This document shows positions 6,514 through 13,821 of a stretch of 13,906 nt of DNA, in pieces (the first letter of the stretch is position 1; each line of letters starts with the position of its first letter). The translations under genes and the position numbers were made by a program. This DNA is from Gemmatimonadota bacterium (lineage in GTDB: Bacteria > Latescibacterota > UBA2968 > UBA8231), in the NCBI GenBank assembly GCA_028875335.1, contig JAPPEF010000368.1, forward strand, positions 1 to 13,906, given 5' to 3'. The notes beneath the pieces are model-generated. The model was not told the origin of the DNA, did not search any database, and saw only the letters and a program-made list of their open reading frames with translations.

Positions 6514-8820
6514 ATGAAAGCCCAACTCACCCTCCTCCTCGCCCTGCTGGCCCCTCTCCCCGCCCTCAGCATCGGCTACGTGTACACCGGCGTGGGTGAC
6601 GACGGCCGCCAGCACCTCGAATTGACCTCGGTCACCGTGGATGTGCAAATCGACGAGCGCATCGCCCGCACGCGCACCGACCAGATCTTCACCAACCACG
6701 CCGAATGGGAGGTGGAAGGCATCTACGAATTCACCCTGCCCGAAGGAGCAATCATCACCGATTTGGTGCTGTGGATCGGCGACAAGCGGATACAGGGGAT
6801 GGTCCTCGAAAAGGAAGAGGCGCGCCGCACGTACGACGATATTGTGCGCCAGCGCATCGACCCAGCCCTGATCGAACAGGTGACCCCCAACCAATTCCGC
6901 CTGAGCATCTTCCCCTTTCCGGCCCAAGGCAGCCGCCGCGTCGAATTCGAGTACATGCAGCTCCTCGAATTCCACAGCGGGCGCCTCGACTATTCCTTCC
7001 CGCTAGCTCCCGAAACCGACCAGCCCTTGCAAATGGAGCTGTTCGTGCTGCGGGCACAGGTGCGCAGCCAGCACGCCTTTGAGGTGACGACCTCGGGGCT
7101 GCCGCGACTCACCGAGGTAGATCGGCCCGACGCGCACCGCGCCAACATCTTCTTCGGCGACGAGCAGATAAGGCCCCGGGAAGACTTCACCCTGACCATC
7201 CGCCAGACCGACGACCGGCCCAAGCCAAGCGTACTCAGCTTTGCGCCGCGAGCAAACGACGACCTAGGCTACTACGCCCTGTGGCTGCCGCCCCTGCCCG
7301 AGTTGACCCAAGGCGACCCCCTGCCGCGCAGCCTGACCTTTGTCATCGACATTTCGTCGAGCATGCAGCAAGGCAAGCTCCAAGCCGTCAAAGGTGCACT
7401 TGTCGCAGCGATCGACGCGCTAGACGCCGCGGACCTGTTCAACATTGTCGTCTTCACCCACCGGGCTGACTCCTTTGCCGCCGCCCCAGTGCCCGCCGAT
7501 CCAGACAACAAGAAGGCGGCCACCGCCTTCATCAACCAGCAGGACGCGCTCGGCGTGAGCAATTTTGAGGCGGGCTTGGGCCGCGCCATGCAGCAGGCCT
7601 TTCCCGCCAACCGGGTCAACCACGTCATCTTTCTCACCGACGGCCTGCCTACTCTCGGCGAACTTGAGCTAGAGTCTTTGAGCGAACTGATCGGCGAGTG
7701 GTCCGCTGGCCAAGCGCGGCTCTTTACCATCGGCGTGGGTCAGGACGTGGACCAGGGCTTTTTGACCGGCTTGGCTGAGGAGCATCGAGGGGAGGCGTAT
7801 TTCCTCTCGGAAGAAGGCGATATCGAGGCGGCGCTTCAAGACCTGTTTGAGTCCTTCACCTTTCCCATCCTGCTACTCGACGAGTTGAGCTTCGACCAAG
7901 TGGAAATCCACGACGTCCACCCGCGCGGGCTGGAGACCCTCGCCGCCGGCCGCGAACTATTCCAAGTGGGCCGCTATCGGGGCGGCGGGACCTTCACCTT
8001 GAGTTTGATCGGCCACGTAGGGGAAGAGAACGTGAGTGTGGACTTTCCGCTGGAGTTCACCCAGACCGATGTCTCGGGCAGCTTAATCCCCCGGTTGTGG
8101 GCGTACCAGAAGATCCAAGCCCTCGAAGAGCAGATCGCCCGTTTTGGCGAGCAACAGGAGCTGCTCGACGACATCCTTGCGCTGGGCTTGGAATACCGGC
8201 TAGTGACCCGGCGCACCTCGCTGTTTGCCCCCGACGACGGCGTCGAGGTCAATCCCGAACCGCGCGATGAGTTGGCGTTCGGCGACTTCGGCGACTCATT
8301 TGGCACGACAAACATCAACGACGCCCTCCCGACGACCCACTGGTTGGGCCGCGACTTCGTTCTGCAGGACGAAGTGTGGATTGATACGGCTTACCAGCCG
8401 GGCATGCCCAAAGAGCTGTACGAAGGTCGCACCTATCAGCCCGCTGAGCTAGCCAACTTTGCCCGGTTGGGCCAAGCCATGCTAGTGGTGGTGGAAGAGC
8501 GGGCCTACGAGATCCTCGCGAACGCCCAAGGCAGCCGGCCGGTGCTCCTGCAGAACGCCCCCAACCCCTTCAATGCCTCCACGGTAATCTCCTTCCTGAT
8601 ACCGTTCCGCCTGGCCAACGAGCCGACCCGCCTGAGCATCTACAACTTGGCGGGCCAACTCGTGCGCGTGTTGCAGCTTGAGGCGCAGCAGGCCGGCGAA
8701 CACACCCTGAGTTGGGACGGCCGCGACGACTACGGCCGCGAAGTGGCCAGCGGGGTGTACATCTATCGGCTCGATGTGGGCGAGTGGGCCGTGCACCAGC
8801 GCATGTTGCTACTGCGTTGA
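6514..8820 (+). CDS. Secreted VIT/von Willebrand A-domain protein with C-terminal sorting domain
   Basis: Large exported protein, 768 residues, resembling inter-alpha-trypsin-inhibitor heavy-chain-like bacterial proteins; probably a surface adhesin. After a signal peptide (MKAQLTLLLALLAPLPALS), residues about 20-150 form a VIT domain (EWEVEGIYEFTLPEGA, KEEARRTYDDIVRQ, FPAQGSRRVEFEY). A vWA domain spans about 270-450 with a MIDAS: D279-I-S-S-S, a Ser in VSNF where Thr is usual, and D376 in FLTDG. It should bind a divalent metal. Residues about 676-768 (LLQNAPNPFN ... YNLAGQLVRVL ... SWDGRDDYGREVASGVYIYRL) are a FlgD-like/type IX-style C-terminal sorting domain. The ATG is preceded by GAAAGG. 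It lies 29 bp after the LRR gene and 33 bp before a strong terminator, so it is the likely last gene of the vapBC-led block. The physiological target is unknown. Confidence 0.93.
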   Translation: MKAQLTLLLALLAPLPALSIGYVYTGVGDDGRQHLELTSVTVDVQIDERIARTRTDQIFTNHAEWEVEGIYEFTLPEGAIITDLVLWIGDKRIQGMVLEKEEARRTYDDIVRQRIDPALIEQVTPNQFRLSIFPFPAQGSRRVEFEYMQLLEFHSGRLDYSFPLAPETDQPLQMELFVLRAQVRSQHAFEVTTSGLPRLTEVDRPDAHRANIFFGDEQIRPREDFTLTIRQTDDRPKPSVLSFAPRANDDLGYYALWLPPLPELTQGDPLPRSLTFVIDISSSMQQGKLQAVKGALVAAIDALDAADLFNIVVFTHRADSFAAAPVPADPDNKKAATAFINQQDALGVSNFEAGLGRAMQQAFPANRVNHVIFLTDGLPTLGELELESLSELIGEWSAGQARLFTIGVGQDVDQGFLTGLAEEHRGEAYFLSEEGDIEAALQDLFESFTFPILLLDELSFDQVEIHDVHPRGLETLAAGRELFQVGRYRGGGTFTLSLIGHVGEENVSVDFPLEFTQTDVSGSLIPRLWAYQKIQALEEQIARFGEQQELLDDILALGLEYRLVTRRTSLFAPDDGVEVNPEPRDELAFGDFGDSFGTTNINDALPTTHWLGRDFVLQDEVWIDTAYQPGMPKELYEGRTYQPAELANFARLGQAMLVVVEERAYEILANAQGSRPVLLQNAPNPFNASTVISFLIPFRLANEPTRLSIYNLAGQLVRVLQLEAQQAGEHTLSWDGRDDYGREVASGVYIYRLDVGEWAVHQRMLLLR

Positions 8821-8847
8821 GGGTCGCCCGTAGGTCCCGATAAACGC

Positions 8848-8888
8848 AAAAAGGCGCCCGATGCTCCGCTAGCATCGGGCGCTTTTTT
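8848..8888. terminator. Bidirectional rho-independent terminator
   Basis: A perfect 12-bp stem (GCGCCCGATGCT at 8854-8865 with AGCATCGGGCGC at 8871-8882) closes a 5-base loop. It is flanked by five A at 8848-8852 and six T at 8883-8888, so it can stop transcripts from both directions. It sits between the convergent ends of the VIT/vWA gene (8820) and the ABC ATPase gene (8914). Confidence 0.95.
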
Positions 8889-8913
8889 GGATTCTGGCTT
8901 AGCCGAAGTCGAT

Positions 8914-9663
8914 TTAGTGCTCTTTGATGCTGCCCACCTGGATCTCGATGTCCTCGCGGTTGGCTACCCGCTCTAGCCGTCCATCGCGGATCCAGGCCAT
9001 GCGGTCGGCAGCCGTGAGCATTTTGTCGTCGTGGGTCACGGTAATGATCGTCGTCCCCATCTCCTGCTGCAGGCTCTTCATGTAGCTGATGATCTCTTGC
9101 CCCGTATTGCTGTCGAGGTTACCCGTCGGCTCGTCAGCGAGGATAATGCGCGGCTTGTTGACAAACGCACGAGCAATGGCCACGCGCTGTTGCTGACCGC
9201 CCGACAGCTCGGAGGGAATGTGGTGCGCCCGATCGCCTAGACCGACGATCTTCAAACACTCCATGGCCCGCCTCTCGCCCTCGGCCGTGGTCATGCCGGC
9301 AAACACAGTGGGCAGCGACACGTTCATCAGCGCGCTCATCACCGGCAAGAGATTGTAGGTCTGAAAAATGTAACCCAGCTCAAAGCAGCGCACCGCCGCT
9401 AGCTGCTGCGTGTTGAGGGAGGCCAGATTGACGCCCTCAATAAGCACCTCGCCGTCGGTAGGCGTCTGCAGAGCGCCGATCATGTTGAAAAGCGTACTCT
9501 TCCCCGAACCAGAAGGCCCCATGATGGCAAAAAACTCGTTCTCGTACACCTCGACGGTTAAACCGCGCAGCGCGTGCACATGCGTCGATGCGTCGCGGTT
9601 TTTGGCATTGTAAACCATCTTGACGTCTTGGACATCGACGATTATATCGCGGCCATTGGACAT
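8914..9663 (-). CDS. ABC transporter ATP-binding protein, LolD/MacB type
   Basis: Nucleotide-binding subunit, 249 residues, of an ABC transporter of the MacB/LolD class, whose members work in lipoprotein release, peptide or antibiotic efflux, and cell-envelope mechanics. All motifs are intact: Walker A GPSGSGKS (49-56), Q-loop [10 protein letters not shown], signature LSGGQQQR, Walker [13 protein letters not shown] with its catalytic Glu, and the H-loop TVTHD. The FQxYNLLP-type loop and NLDS ending are characteristic of this class. AGGAGC (9668-9673 on the reverse strand) precedes the ATG. It lies 88 bp after uvrB on the same strand. No permease gene is adjacent, so its membrane partner must be encoded elsewhere and the substrate cannot be assigned. 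The intergenic 9664-9751 shows no obvious terminator, so read-through from uvrB is possible. Confidence 0.92.
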   Translation of the reverse strand: MSNGRDIIVDVQDVKMVYNAKNRDASTHVHALRGLTVEVYENEFFAIMGPSGSGKSTLFNMIGALQTPTDGEVLIEGVNLASLNTQQLAAVRCFELGYIFQTYNLLPVMSALMNVSLPTVFAGMTTAEGERRAMECLKIVGLGDRAHHIPSELSGGQQQRVAIARAFVNKPRIILADEPTGNLDSNTGQEIISYMKSLQQEMGTTIITVTHDDKMLTAADRMAWIRDGRLERVANREDIEIQVGSIKEH

Positions 9664-9751
9664 AATGTGCTCCTACCTTTGATGTTGCTGCTGCAAGACC
9701 GGATCAATCTAAGGAGGGCAACGCCGTAGGTCAAATTTATCGGCGCAACCT

Positions 9752-11746
9752 TCAACCTACCTGCTGCTCCTTGATCCGCGTGATTTCATCGCGCAGGTGC
9801 GCGGCTTTCTCAAAGTCCAAGTTGGCCGCCGCGGCCTTCATTTGCTGCTCCAAATCGGAGAGCAGTTCCTCTTGGTCTTCTATTTCTTGGTAGTTGATCG
9901 TCGGCTCGGCTGCCAATTCAGGCGCAAGACCGCGCACGCTTTCGAGTACTGAGGTCGCCTGGATAATCTCTTCCCGGCTGCGGTATATCGTCTCCGGCAC
10001 AATGGCGTGCTCGGCGTTGTACGCTTCCTGCTTGTGGCGGCGGCGATAGGTCTCGTCGATGGCCCTCTGCATCGAATTGGTGACGTGGTCGGCGTAGAAG
10101 ATCACCATGCCGGCGGCGTTGCGGGCCGCGCGGCCAACCGTTTGGATCAGTGCGACCTCCGAGCGCAAAAAGCCCTCCTTGCTGGCGTCAAGCACGGCCA
10201 CCAGCGAGACCTCGGGCAAATCCAAGCCTTCGCGCAGCAGGTTGATCCCCACCAGCACGTCAAACTCCCCCAAGCGCAAATCGCGGAGGATCTCGACGCG
10301 GTCCAACGTCTCAATATCCGAATGCAGGTAGCGCACTCGGATGTCGAGTTGCTCAAAGTAATCGGCGAGGTTTTCAGCCATGCGCTTGGTCATGGTCGTG
10401 ACCAAGACCCGCTCGCGCTTTTCCGCCCGCTGCCTTATCTCTTCGACGAGGTCGTCGATCTGCCCCTCTTGGGGCCGCACCTCAATCGAGGGATCGACCA
10501 ATCCCGTGGGCCGGATCACCTGCTCGACCACCACGCCGCCCGACTGCTTCAGCTCGTACTCCGCTGGCGTGGCCGACACAAAGACCGTCCATCCCATCCG
10601 CTCCTCAAATTCCTTGAACACCAGCGGCCGATTGTCATAGGCCGACGGCAAGCGAAAACCGTGTTCGACCAAGGTTTCCTTGCGCGAGCGGTCCCCGCGA
10701 AACATGCCCCGGATTTGTGGCACAGTAACGTGCGACTCGTCGATAAAAAGCAGGTAATCCTCGGGAAAGTAATCGAGCAACACATACGGCGCAGAACCCG
10801 GCTGGCGGCCATCCATGTAGCGCGAGTAGTTTTCGATCCCCGGACAGAAGCCGACCTCGCGGATCAGCTCCACGTCGTACTTGGTGCGCGTCTCCAGCCG
10901 ATGCGCCTCCACCAGCTTGTTCTCGGTGCGCAGGTCGAGGAGGTGATGCTCCAGCTCGACGAGGATTTGCTCGCAGGCTTGCTCCGTCCGCTCCTCGTCG
11001 GTCACGTAGGCTTTGGCCGGGAAGAGGCTGACGTGTTCGCGCGGCTCCAACACCTCGCCAGTGAGCGCGTCGATCAGGTAAATGCCCTCGATCTCATCGC
11101 CGAACATCTCAATGCGCACGGCGCGGTCTTCTGACCCGGGCACGATCTCGACGATGTCGCCCCGCACCCGAAAGCAGCCGCGTTGCAACTCAAAATCATT
11201 GCGACTGTAGTAGATGTCGATTAGGGCGCGCAAAATATCGTCGCGCTCGACTTGCTCGCCCCGCCGCAGGGAGACCTTCTGCTCGTCGTATTCGCGGGGC
11301 GAGCCAATGCCGTAGATACACGAGACCGTGGCGACGACGACCACATCGCGGCGCTGCAACAACGAGGTGATAGCCTTGAGCCGCAAGCGGTCAATCTCCT
11401 CGTTGCGCTCGACCTCCTTCTCGATATACGTGTCCGTGCTCGGCTTGTAGGCTTCGGGCTGGTAGTAGTCGTAGTAGCTGACGAAATACTCGACCGCATT
11501 GTCGGGGAAATATCCCTTGAGTTCGCCGTAGAGCTGGGCGGCCAGCGTCTTGTTGTGCGAGATGACCAAGGCCGGCATCTGCAACTCCTCAATGACGTTG
11601 GCCATCGTAAAGGTCTTGCCGCTGCCAGTCACGCCCAACAGCGTCTGGCGAGCGTGCTGCTGCCGCACGCCCTCGACTAGCTCGGCGATGGCTTGGGGTT
11701 GGTCGCCAGCAGGCGAGTAATCGGCAACCAGTTTGAACTGATCCAT
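9752..11746 (-). CDS. uvrB: Excinuclease ABC subunit UvrB
   Basis: UvrB, the damage-verifying helicase-like subunit of nucleotide excision repair; it receives damaged DNA from UvrA and recruits UvrC. The 664 residues fit the family length. Visible motifs, in order: Walker A GVTGSGKT (38-45), the damage-probing beta-hairpin [10 protein letters not shown], the DExx-box [29 protein letters not shown], the helicase motifs [28 protein letters not shown] and QTVGRAARN, and a C-terminal UVR motif ([10 protein letters not shown]) that contacts UvrC. The start ATG lies two bases after the stop of the DUF433 gene, and no strong ribosome binding site is visible in that gene's end, so translational coupling is likely. 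No LexA-like box stands out upstream. The gene appears intact. Confidence 0.98.
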   Translation of the reverse strand: MDQFKLVADYSPAGDQPQAIAELVEGVRQQHARQTLLGVTGSGKTFTMANVIEELQMPALVISHNKTLAAQLYGELKGYFPDNAVEYFVSYYDYYQPEAYKPSTDTYIEKEVERNEEIDRLRLKAITSLLQRRDVVVVATVSCIYGIGSPREYDEQKVSLRRGEQVERDDILRALIDIYYSRNDFELQRGCFRVRGDIVEIVPGSEDRAVRIEMFGDEIEGIYLIDALTGEVLEPREHVSLFPAKAYVTDEERTEQACEQILVELEHHLLDLRTENKLVEAHRLETRTKYDVELIREVGFCPGIENYSRYMDGRQPGSAPYVLLDYFPEDYLLFIDESHVTVPQIRGMFRGDRSRKETLVEHGFRLPSAYDNRPLVFKEFEERMGWTVFVSATPAEYELKQSGGVVVEQVIRPTGLVDPSIEVRPQEGQIDDLVEEIRQRAEKRERVLVTTMTKRMAENLADYFEQLDIRVRYLHSDIETLDRVEILRDLRLGEFDVLVGINLLREGLDLPEVSLVAVLDASKEGFLRSEVALIQTVGRAARNAAGMVIFYADHVTNSMQRAIDETYRRRHKQEAYNAEHAIVPETIYRSREEIIQATSVLESVRGLAPELAAEPTINYQEIEDQEELLSDLEQQMKAAAANLDFEKAAHLRDEITRIKEQQVG

Positions 11747-11748
11747 GA

Positions 11749-11979
11749 TTAAGCCGCTACTTCAAAATCTGCCAATTCACGGGCATAGTCCAAGCAGGCG
11801 GCGATGCTCTCGATCGTCAACTCCGGAAATTCGGCTATGATCTGGTCGGCGGAGTAACCATCCGCCAAGTAGCCGAGCACCAGAGCCACAGGGATTCGTG
11901 TATCCTTGATACGCGGTTTTCCGCGCAGCACGTTTGAAGTGCTCTCAATGTAGTCTTTCCACGTCGTATGCATTTCCAT
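11749..11979 (-). CDS. DUF433 family antitoxin-like protein
   Basis: Small helical DUF433 protein, 76 residues (74 if the second Met at 11973 is used). The pattern VLRGKPRIKDTRIPVALVLGYLADGYSADQIIAEFPELTIESI is characteristic; this family is thought to act as the antitoxin of PIN-like (DUF5615) toxins and has a winged-helix-like fold. AAGGAGGAGG at 11981-11990 serves either start, though its distance suits the Met at 11973 better. No DUF5615 toxin gene lies beside it. Instead uvrB starts two bases after its TAA, and both share one good promoter. It may therefore be a solitary regulator, or a former toxin-antitoxin half retained because it carries the uvrB promoter. The family is confident and the role is inference. 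Confidence 0.87.
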   Translation of the reverse strand: MEMHTTWKDYIESTSNVLRGKPRIKDTRIPVALVLGYLADGYSADQIIAEFPELTIESIAACLDYARELADFEVAA

Positions 11980-11999
11980 GCCTCCTCCTTGTAGCGGCC

Positions 12000-12028
12000 A
12001 ATCTAGCCGGATGGCAGCACCCTGTCAA
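12000..12028 (-). promoter_or_regulatory. Sigma70-like promoter of the DUF433-uvrB operon
   Basis: On the reverse strand a perfect -35 TTGACA (12023-12028) is followed after 17 bp by TAGATT (12000-12005, 4 of 6 to TATAAT). Transcription would begin near 11993, just ahead of the ribosome binding site at 11981-11990, giving a very short leader. No SOS-type operator overlaps it. Confidence 0.65.
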
Positions 12029-12143
12029 TGTGCCGCGTTCATATTAATGACATGATAGCACGAATTGATGCCATTGTGTCGCTCATAGGAGTTCTGCAAA
12101 TTTTATAAAGATTCGTTTTATTCTTTTATAAACAAGGAGTTAT

Positions 12144-12269
12144 ATGTTTTTGCATAATAAAGCGACGTGTGGCACGAGACTTGCTATTAAATATAGTCTA
12201 TTGGACGCTGCAGGCTGGAGATACCAGACAGCGGCATCCGGCCAACGATATAAGAAGGAGAATCATTAA
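12144..12269 (+). CDS. Small ORF coupled to the broken restriction gene
   Basis: A 41-codon frame (MFLHNKATCGTRLAIKYSLL ... KKENH) starts at an ATG four bases after AAGGAG and ends in TAA at 12267-12269. It overlaps the ATG of the next gene by one base (TAATG), a usual sign of translational coupling. I recognise no domain. The stretch TRLAIKYSLLDAAGW faintly recalls the start of type I restriction R subunits (TR..LID..L..AGW), which could mean an eroded fragment. It could also be a leader peptide or chance. It lies in an AT-rich stretch with a repeated 'ttttataaa' (12101 and 12124). Confidence 0.3.
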   Translation: MFLHNKATCGTRLAIKYSLLDAAGWRYQTAASGQRYKKENH

Positions 12270-13045
12270 TGTCAGAACAACGATGCTTTGTCTTTCGCAT
12301 AGCTTCCGATGTCGATTTTGTTCAGGATGAATTGTAGCAAGGACGCCTACGCCAAGGCTGGTCTCCTCCAGGTACCGCTCTCTTGAATGCCGATGGCAGC
12401 GAGCGGAATAAGGAAGAATGGACGCAAGCCTACGAGAGCGCGTGGGACGAACCCCCTAGCCCTCGGCGGTATGCGACACTGCGCCGCATGCTGGATATGA
12501 ATAAGGGCGATCTGATTTTTATCCCCAAGGCCCCAGAATATGGGTATTTCACGATTGCCGAAGTGGAAGAGAGCAGAGGCTAGCGATTTGAAGTGACTTC
12601 AGGCCAGAATGATTTTGGGCGTATCATTCCTGTGAAGAACTTACGTGTAGTGGCCAACTCGTACAATCAAGATTCCCAGACGATCTACGAGTTGTTCAAG
12701 AGCGCGTTTTTCCGACCACCAGTTACTCAAGCTCAAGACTATAATACTGAAAGAGTGCTTTCTGCTGCGGAACGGCTACGGAATGAGGAGAATACGGATA
12801 CGCCTCAAGATCCCGCTACGATCAAGCAACAGCGATATGCTGAAGTTAGAAGGAAAGCCGCGGAATCTTTGATACAATCTGTCAACGACGAGTGGGGGTA
12901 TGACCAATTTGAGGCCGCCGTAGGGGAAGCCTTTGAACGAAAAGGATATGAGCTACTCAAAAGCAAGAGTGCCCGAAACGGTGGAGACGCAGATCATGTG
13001 GTTTCACGTCGAGGACCTGAAGTAGGAGGGGTTCCCCGTACCTGA
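12269..13045 (+). pseudogene. Mrr-like restriction endonuclease, broken by two TAG codons and 3' truncated
   Basis: One continuous frame runs from ATG 12269 (MSEQRCFVFRIASDV...) to 13045 with in-frame TAG at 12335-12337 and 12581-12583. The three pieces read as one protein: QGRLRQGW, then KGDLIFIPKAPEYGYFTIAEV, then DFGRIIPVKNLRVVANSYN, a linker, and YDQFEAAVGEAFERKGYELL ... GGDADHVV. The last part looks like the beginning of a Mrr-type catalytic domain, with the first Asp motif present. The following Q/E-x-K motif is missing, because at 13001 the sequence becomes a copy of a hicB 3' end in another frame. AAGAAGGAG precedes the ATG. TAG is an ordinary stop for neighbouring genes, so this is decay, not recoding. 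Intact relatives would cut foreign or modified DNA. This copy should be inactive. Confidence 0.75.
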
Positions 13046-13056
13046 GCTCTCTGCGA
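13001..13056 (+). pseudogene. hicB 3'-end relic (direct repeat of 13677-13732)
   Basis: These 56 bases match the end of the intact hicB gene at 50 positions, offset by 676 bp. In the hicB frame they read FHVEDLK, then TAG (13023-13025) where hicB has CAG, then EGFPVPELSA. The copy joins the Mrr-like gene without a gap. It marks either the edge of an inserted hic module or the remains of a second hicAB copy. Confidence 0.75.
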
Positions 13057-13089
13057 TCGCTATGTGGAGGGAAGTTTCGGAAGCGTCAA

Positions 13090-13353
13090 ATGAAAGTGCA
13101 TGAATTCACACTCATTTTAACAGCCGATCCCAACGAAAAAGAATCGGCTCGACTCTACAGCACCTTCGATGACGGTACGATTGCCACGATAGCCGGTGTG
13201 CCGCAGATTCACTTTCACCGCGAAGCACCGTCGTTAGAGGACGCCATCGCCTATGCGGTGGCTCATGTCAGAAAAGCAGGCCTCGATGTGGGTCGCGTGG
13301 AAATCGAACCGCGAAACATTTTCACCACGAAACCGAACGCGATCACGTATTGA
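13090..13353 (+). CDS. Small conserved-looking protein of unknown function
   Basis: 87 residues, cytoplasmic by absence of any signal. It begins MKVHEFTLILTADPNEKESA and contains REAPSLEDAIAYAVAHVRKAGLDVGRVEIEP, suggesting a beta-strand start followed by an amphipathic helix and a final strand. I do not recognise a named family; similar small proteins are, from memory, seen near toxin-antitoxin or DNA-binding genes. A weak GGAAG at 13079-13083 precedes the ATG. hicA starts 10 bp after its stop, so it is probably the first gene of a three-gene unit with hicAB. It starts just after the hicB relic. Confidence 0.7.
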   Translation: MKVHEFTLILTADPNEKESARLYSTFDDGTIATIAGVPQIHFHREAPSLEDAIAYAVAHVRKAGLDVGRVEIEPRNIFTTKPNAITY

Positions 13354-13363
13354 TGCTTGACTT

Positions 13364-13552
13364 ATGAAGGTCCGAGAGGTAGTGAGAATGCTCGAAAGAG
13401 ACGGCTGGTACCAAGTCAGGATGCGTGGAAGTCATCGGCAATTCAAACACGCCGCCAGACGAGAACTGATAACGGTGCCCGGACGTTTGGGTGACGATCT
13501 GGCTATTGGTACTCTTAACAGCATATTGAAGAAAGCAGGGCTAAAGGAATGA
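13364..13552 (+). CDS. hicA: HicA-type mRNA interferase toxin
   Basis: HicA toxin, 62 residues, with the double-stranded-RNA-binding-like fold. Members cleave mRNA and tmRNA independently of the ribosome. The pattern is clear: an N-terminal helix (VREVVRMLERDGW), the strand QVRMRGSHRQFKH with the catalytic His24 in G-S-H, the ELITVPGR strand, then LNSILKKAGL. The length is normal and the active site is present. The stop overlaps the hicB start by four bases (ATGA), the typical arrangement. Confidence 0.93.
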   Translation: MKVREVVRMLERDGWYQVRMRGSHRQFKHAARRELITVPGRLGDDLAIGTLNSILKKAGLKE

Positions 13553-13761
13553 AATACCTAATCGTCGTGGAAAAGACCGAGACAGGCTTCTCGTCGTACT
13601 CGCCGGATCTCTTAGGTTGTGTGGCGACAGGTGCCACGGAAGAAGAAACCGAAGCAAATATGAAGGAAGCGATCGCGTTTCACGTCGAGGGCCTGAAGCA
13701 GGAGGGATTCCCCATACCTCAGCCCTCTGCGAAGTCCGCTTATATTGAAGTCGCAGCATAA
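13549..13761 (+). CDS. hicB: HicB-type antitoxin (short form)
   Basis: HicB antitoxin, 70 residues, partial RNase H-like fold: MKYLIVVEKTETGFSSYSPD, LLGCVATGATEEETEANMKEAI, then FHVEGLKQEGFPIPQPS. It neutralises HicA. This is the short form lacking the C-terminal DNA-binding domain that many HicB proteins have, so self-repression would need another protein; the small gene at 13090 could be considered. AAAGGA sits directly before the ATG inside hicA. It ends in TAA at 13759-13761. Confidence 0.93.
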   Translation: MKYLIVVEKTETGFSSYSPDLLGCVATGATEEETEANMKEAIAFHVEGLKQEGFPIPQPSAKSAYIEVAA

Positions 13762-13821
13762 GGTCTGACTCGCACTAGCAACTTCAACAACCAACACCTC
13801 AATTCCCGAAAGGAAAAAACA

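Noticed and set aside
10007..11134. Long open frame of 375 codons on the + strand opposite uvrB
   Set aside because: It lies wholly antisense to a fully conserved uvrB, and its His/Arg/Leu-rich translation is what a GC-rich gene gives in the opposite frame.
12269..13000. TAG recoded as an amino acid (pyrrolysine or an alternative code)
   Set aside because: The E1 beta and vapB genes here end normally at TAG, and the nuclease gene is also truncated, so decay is the simpler reading.
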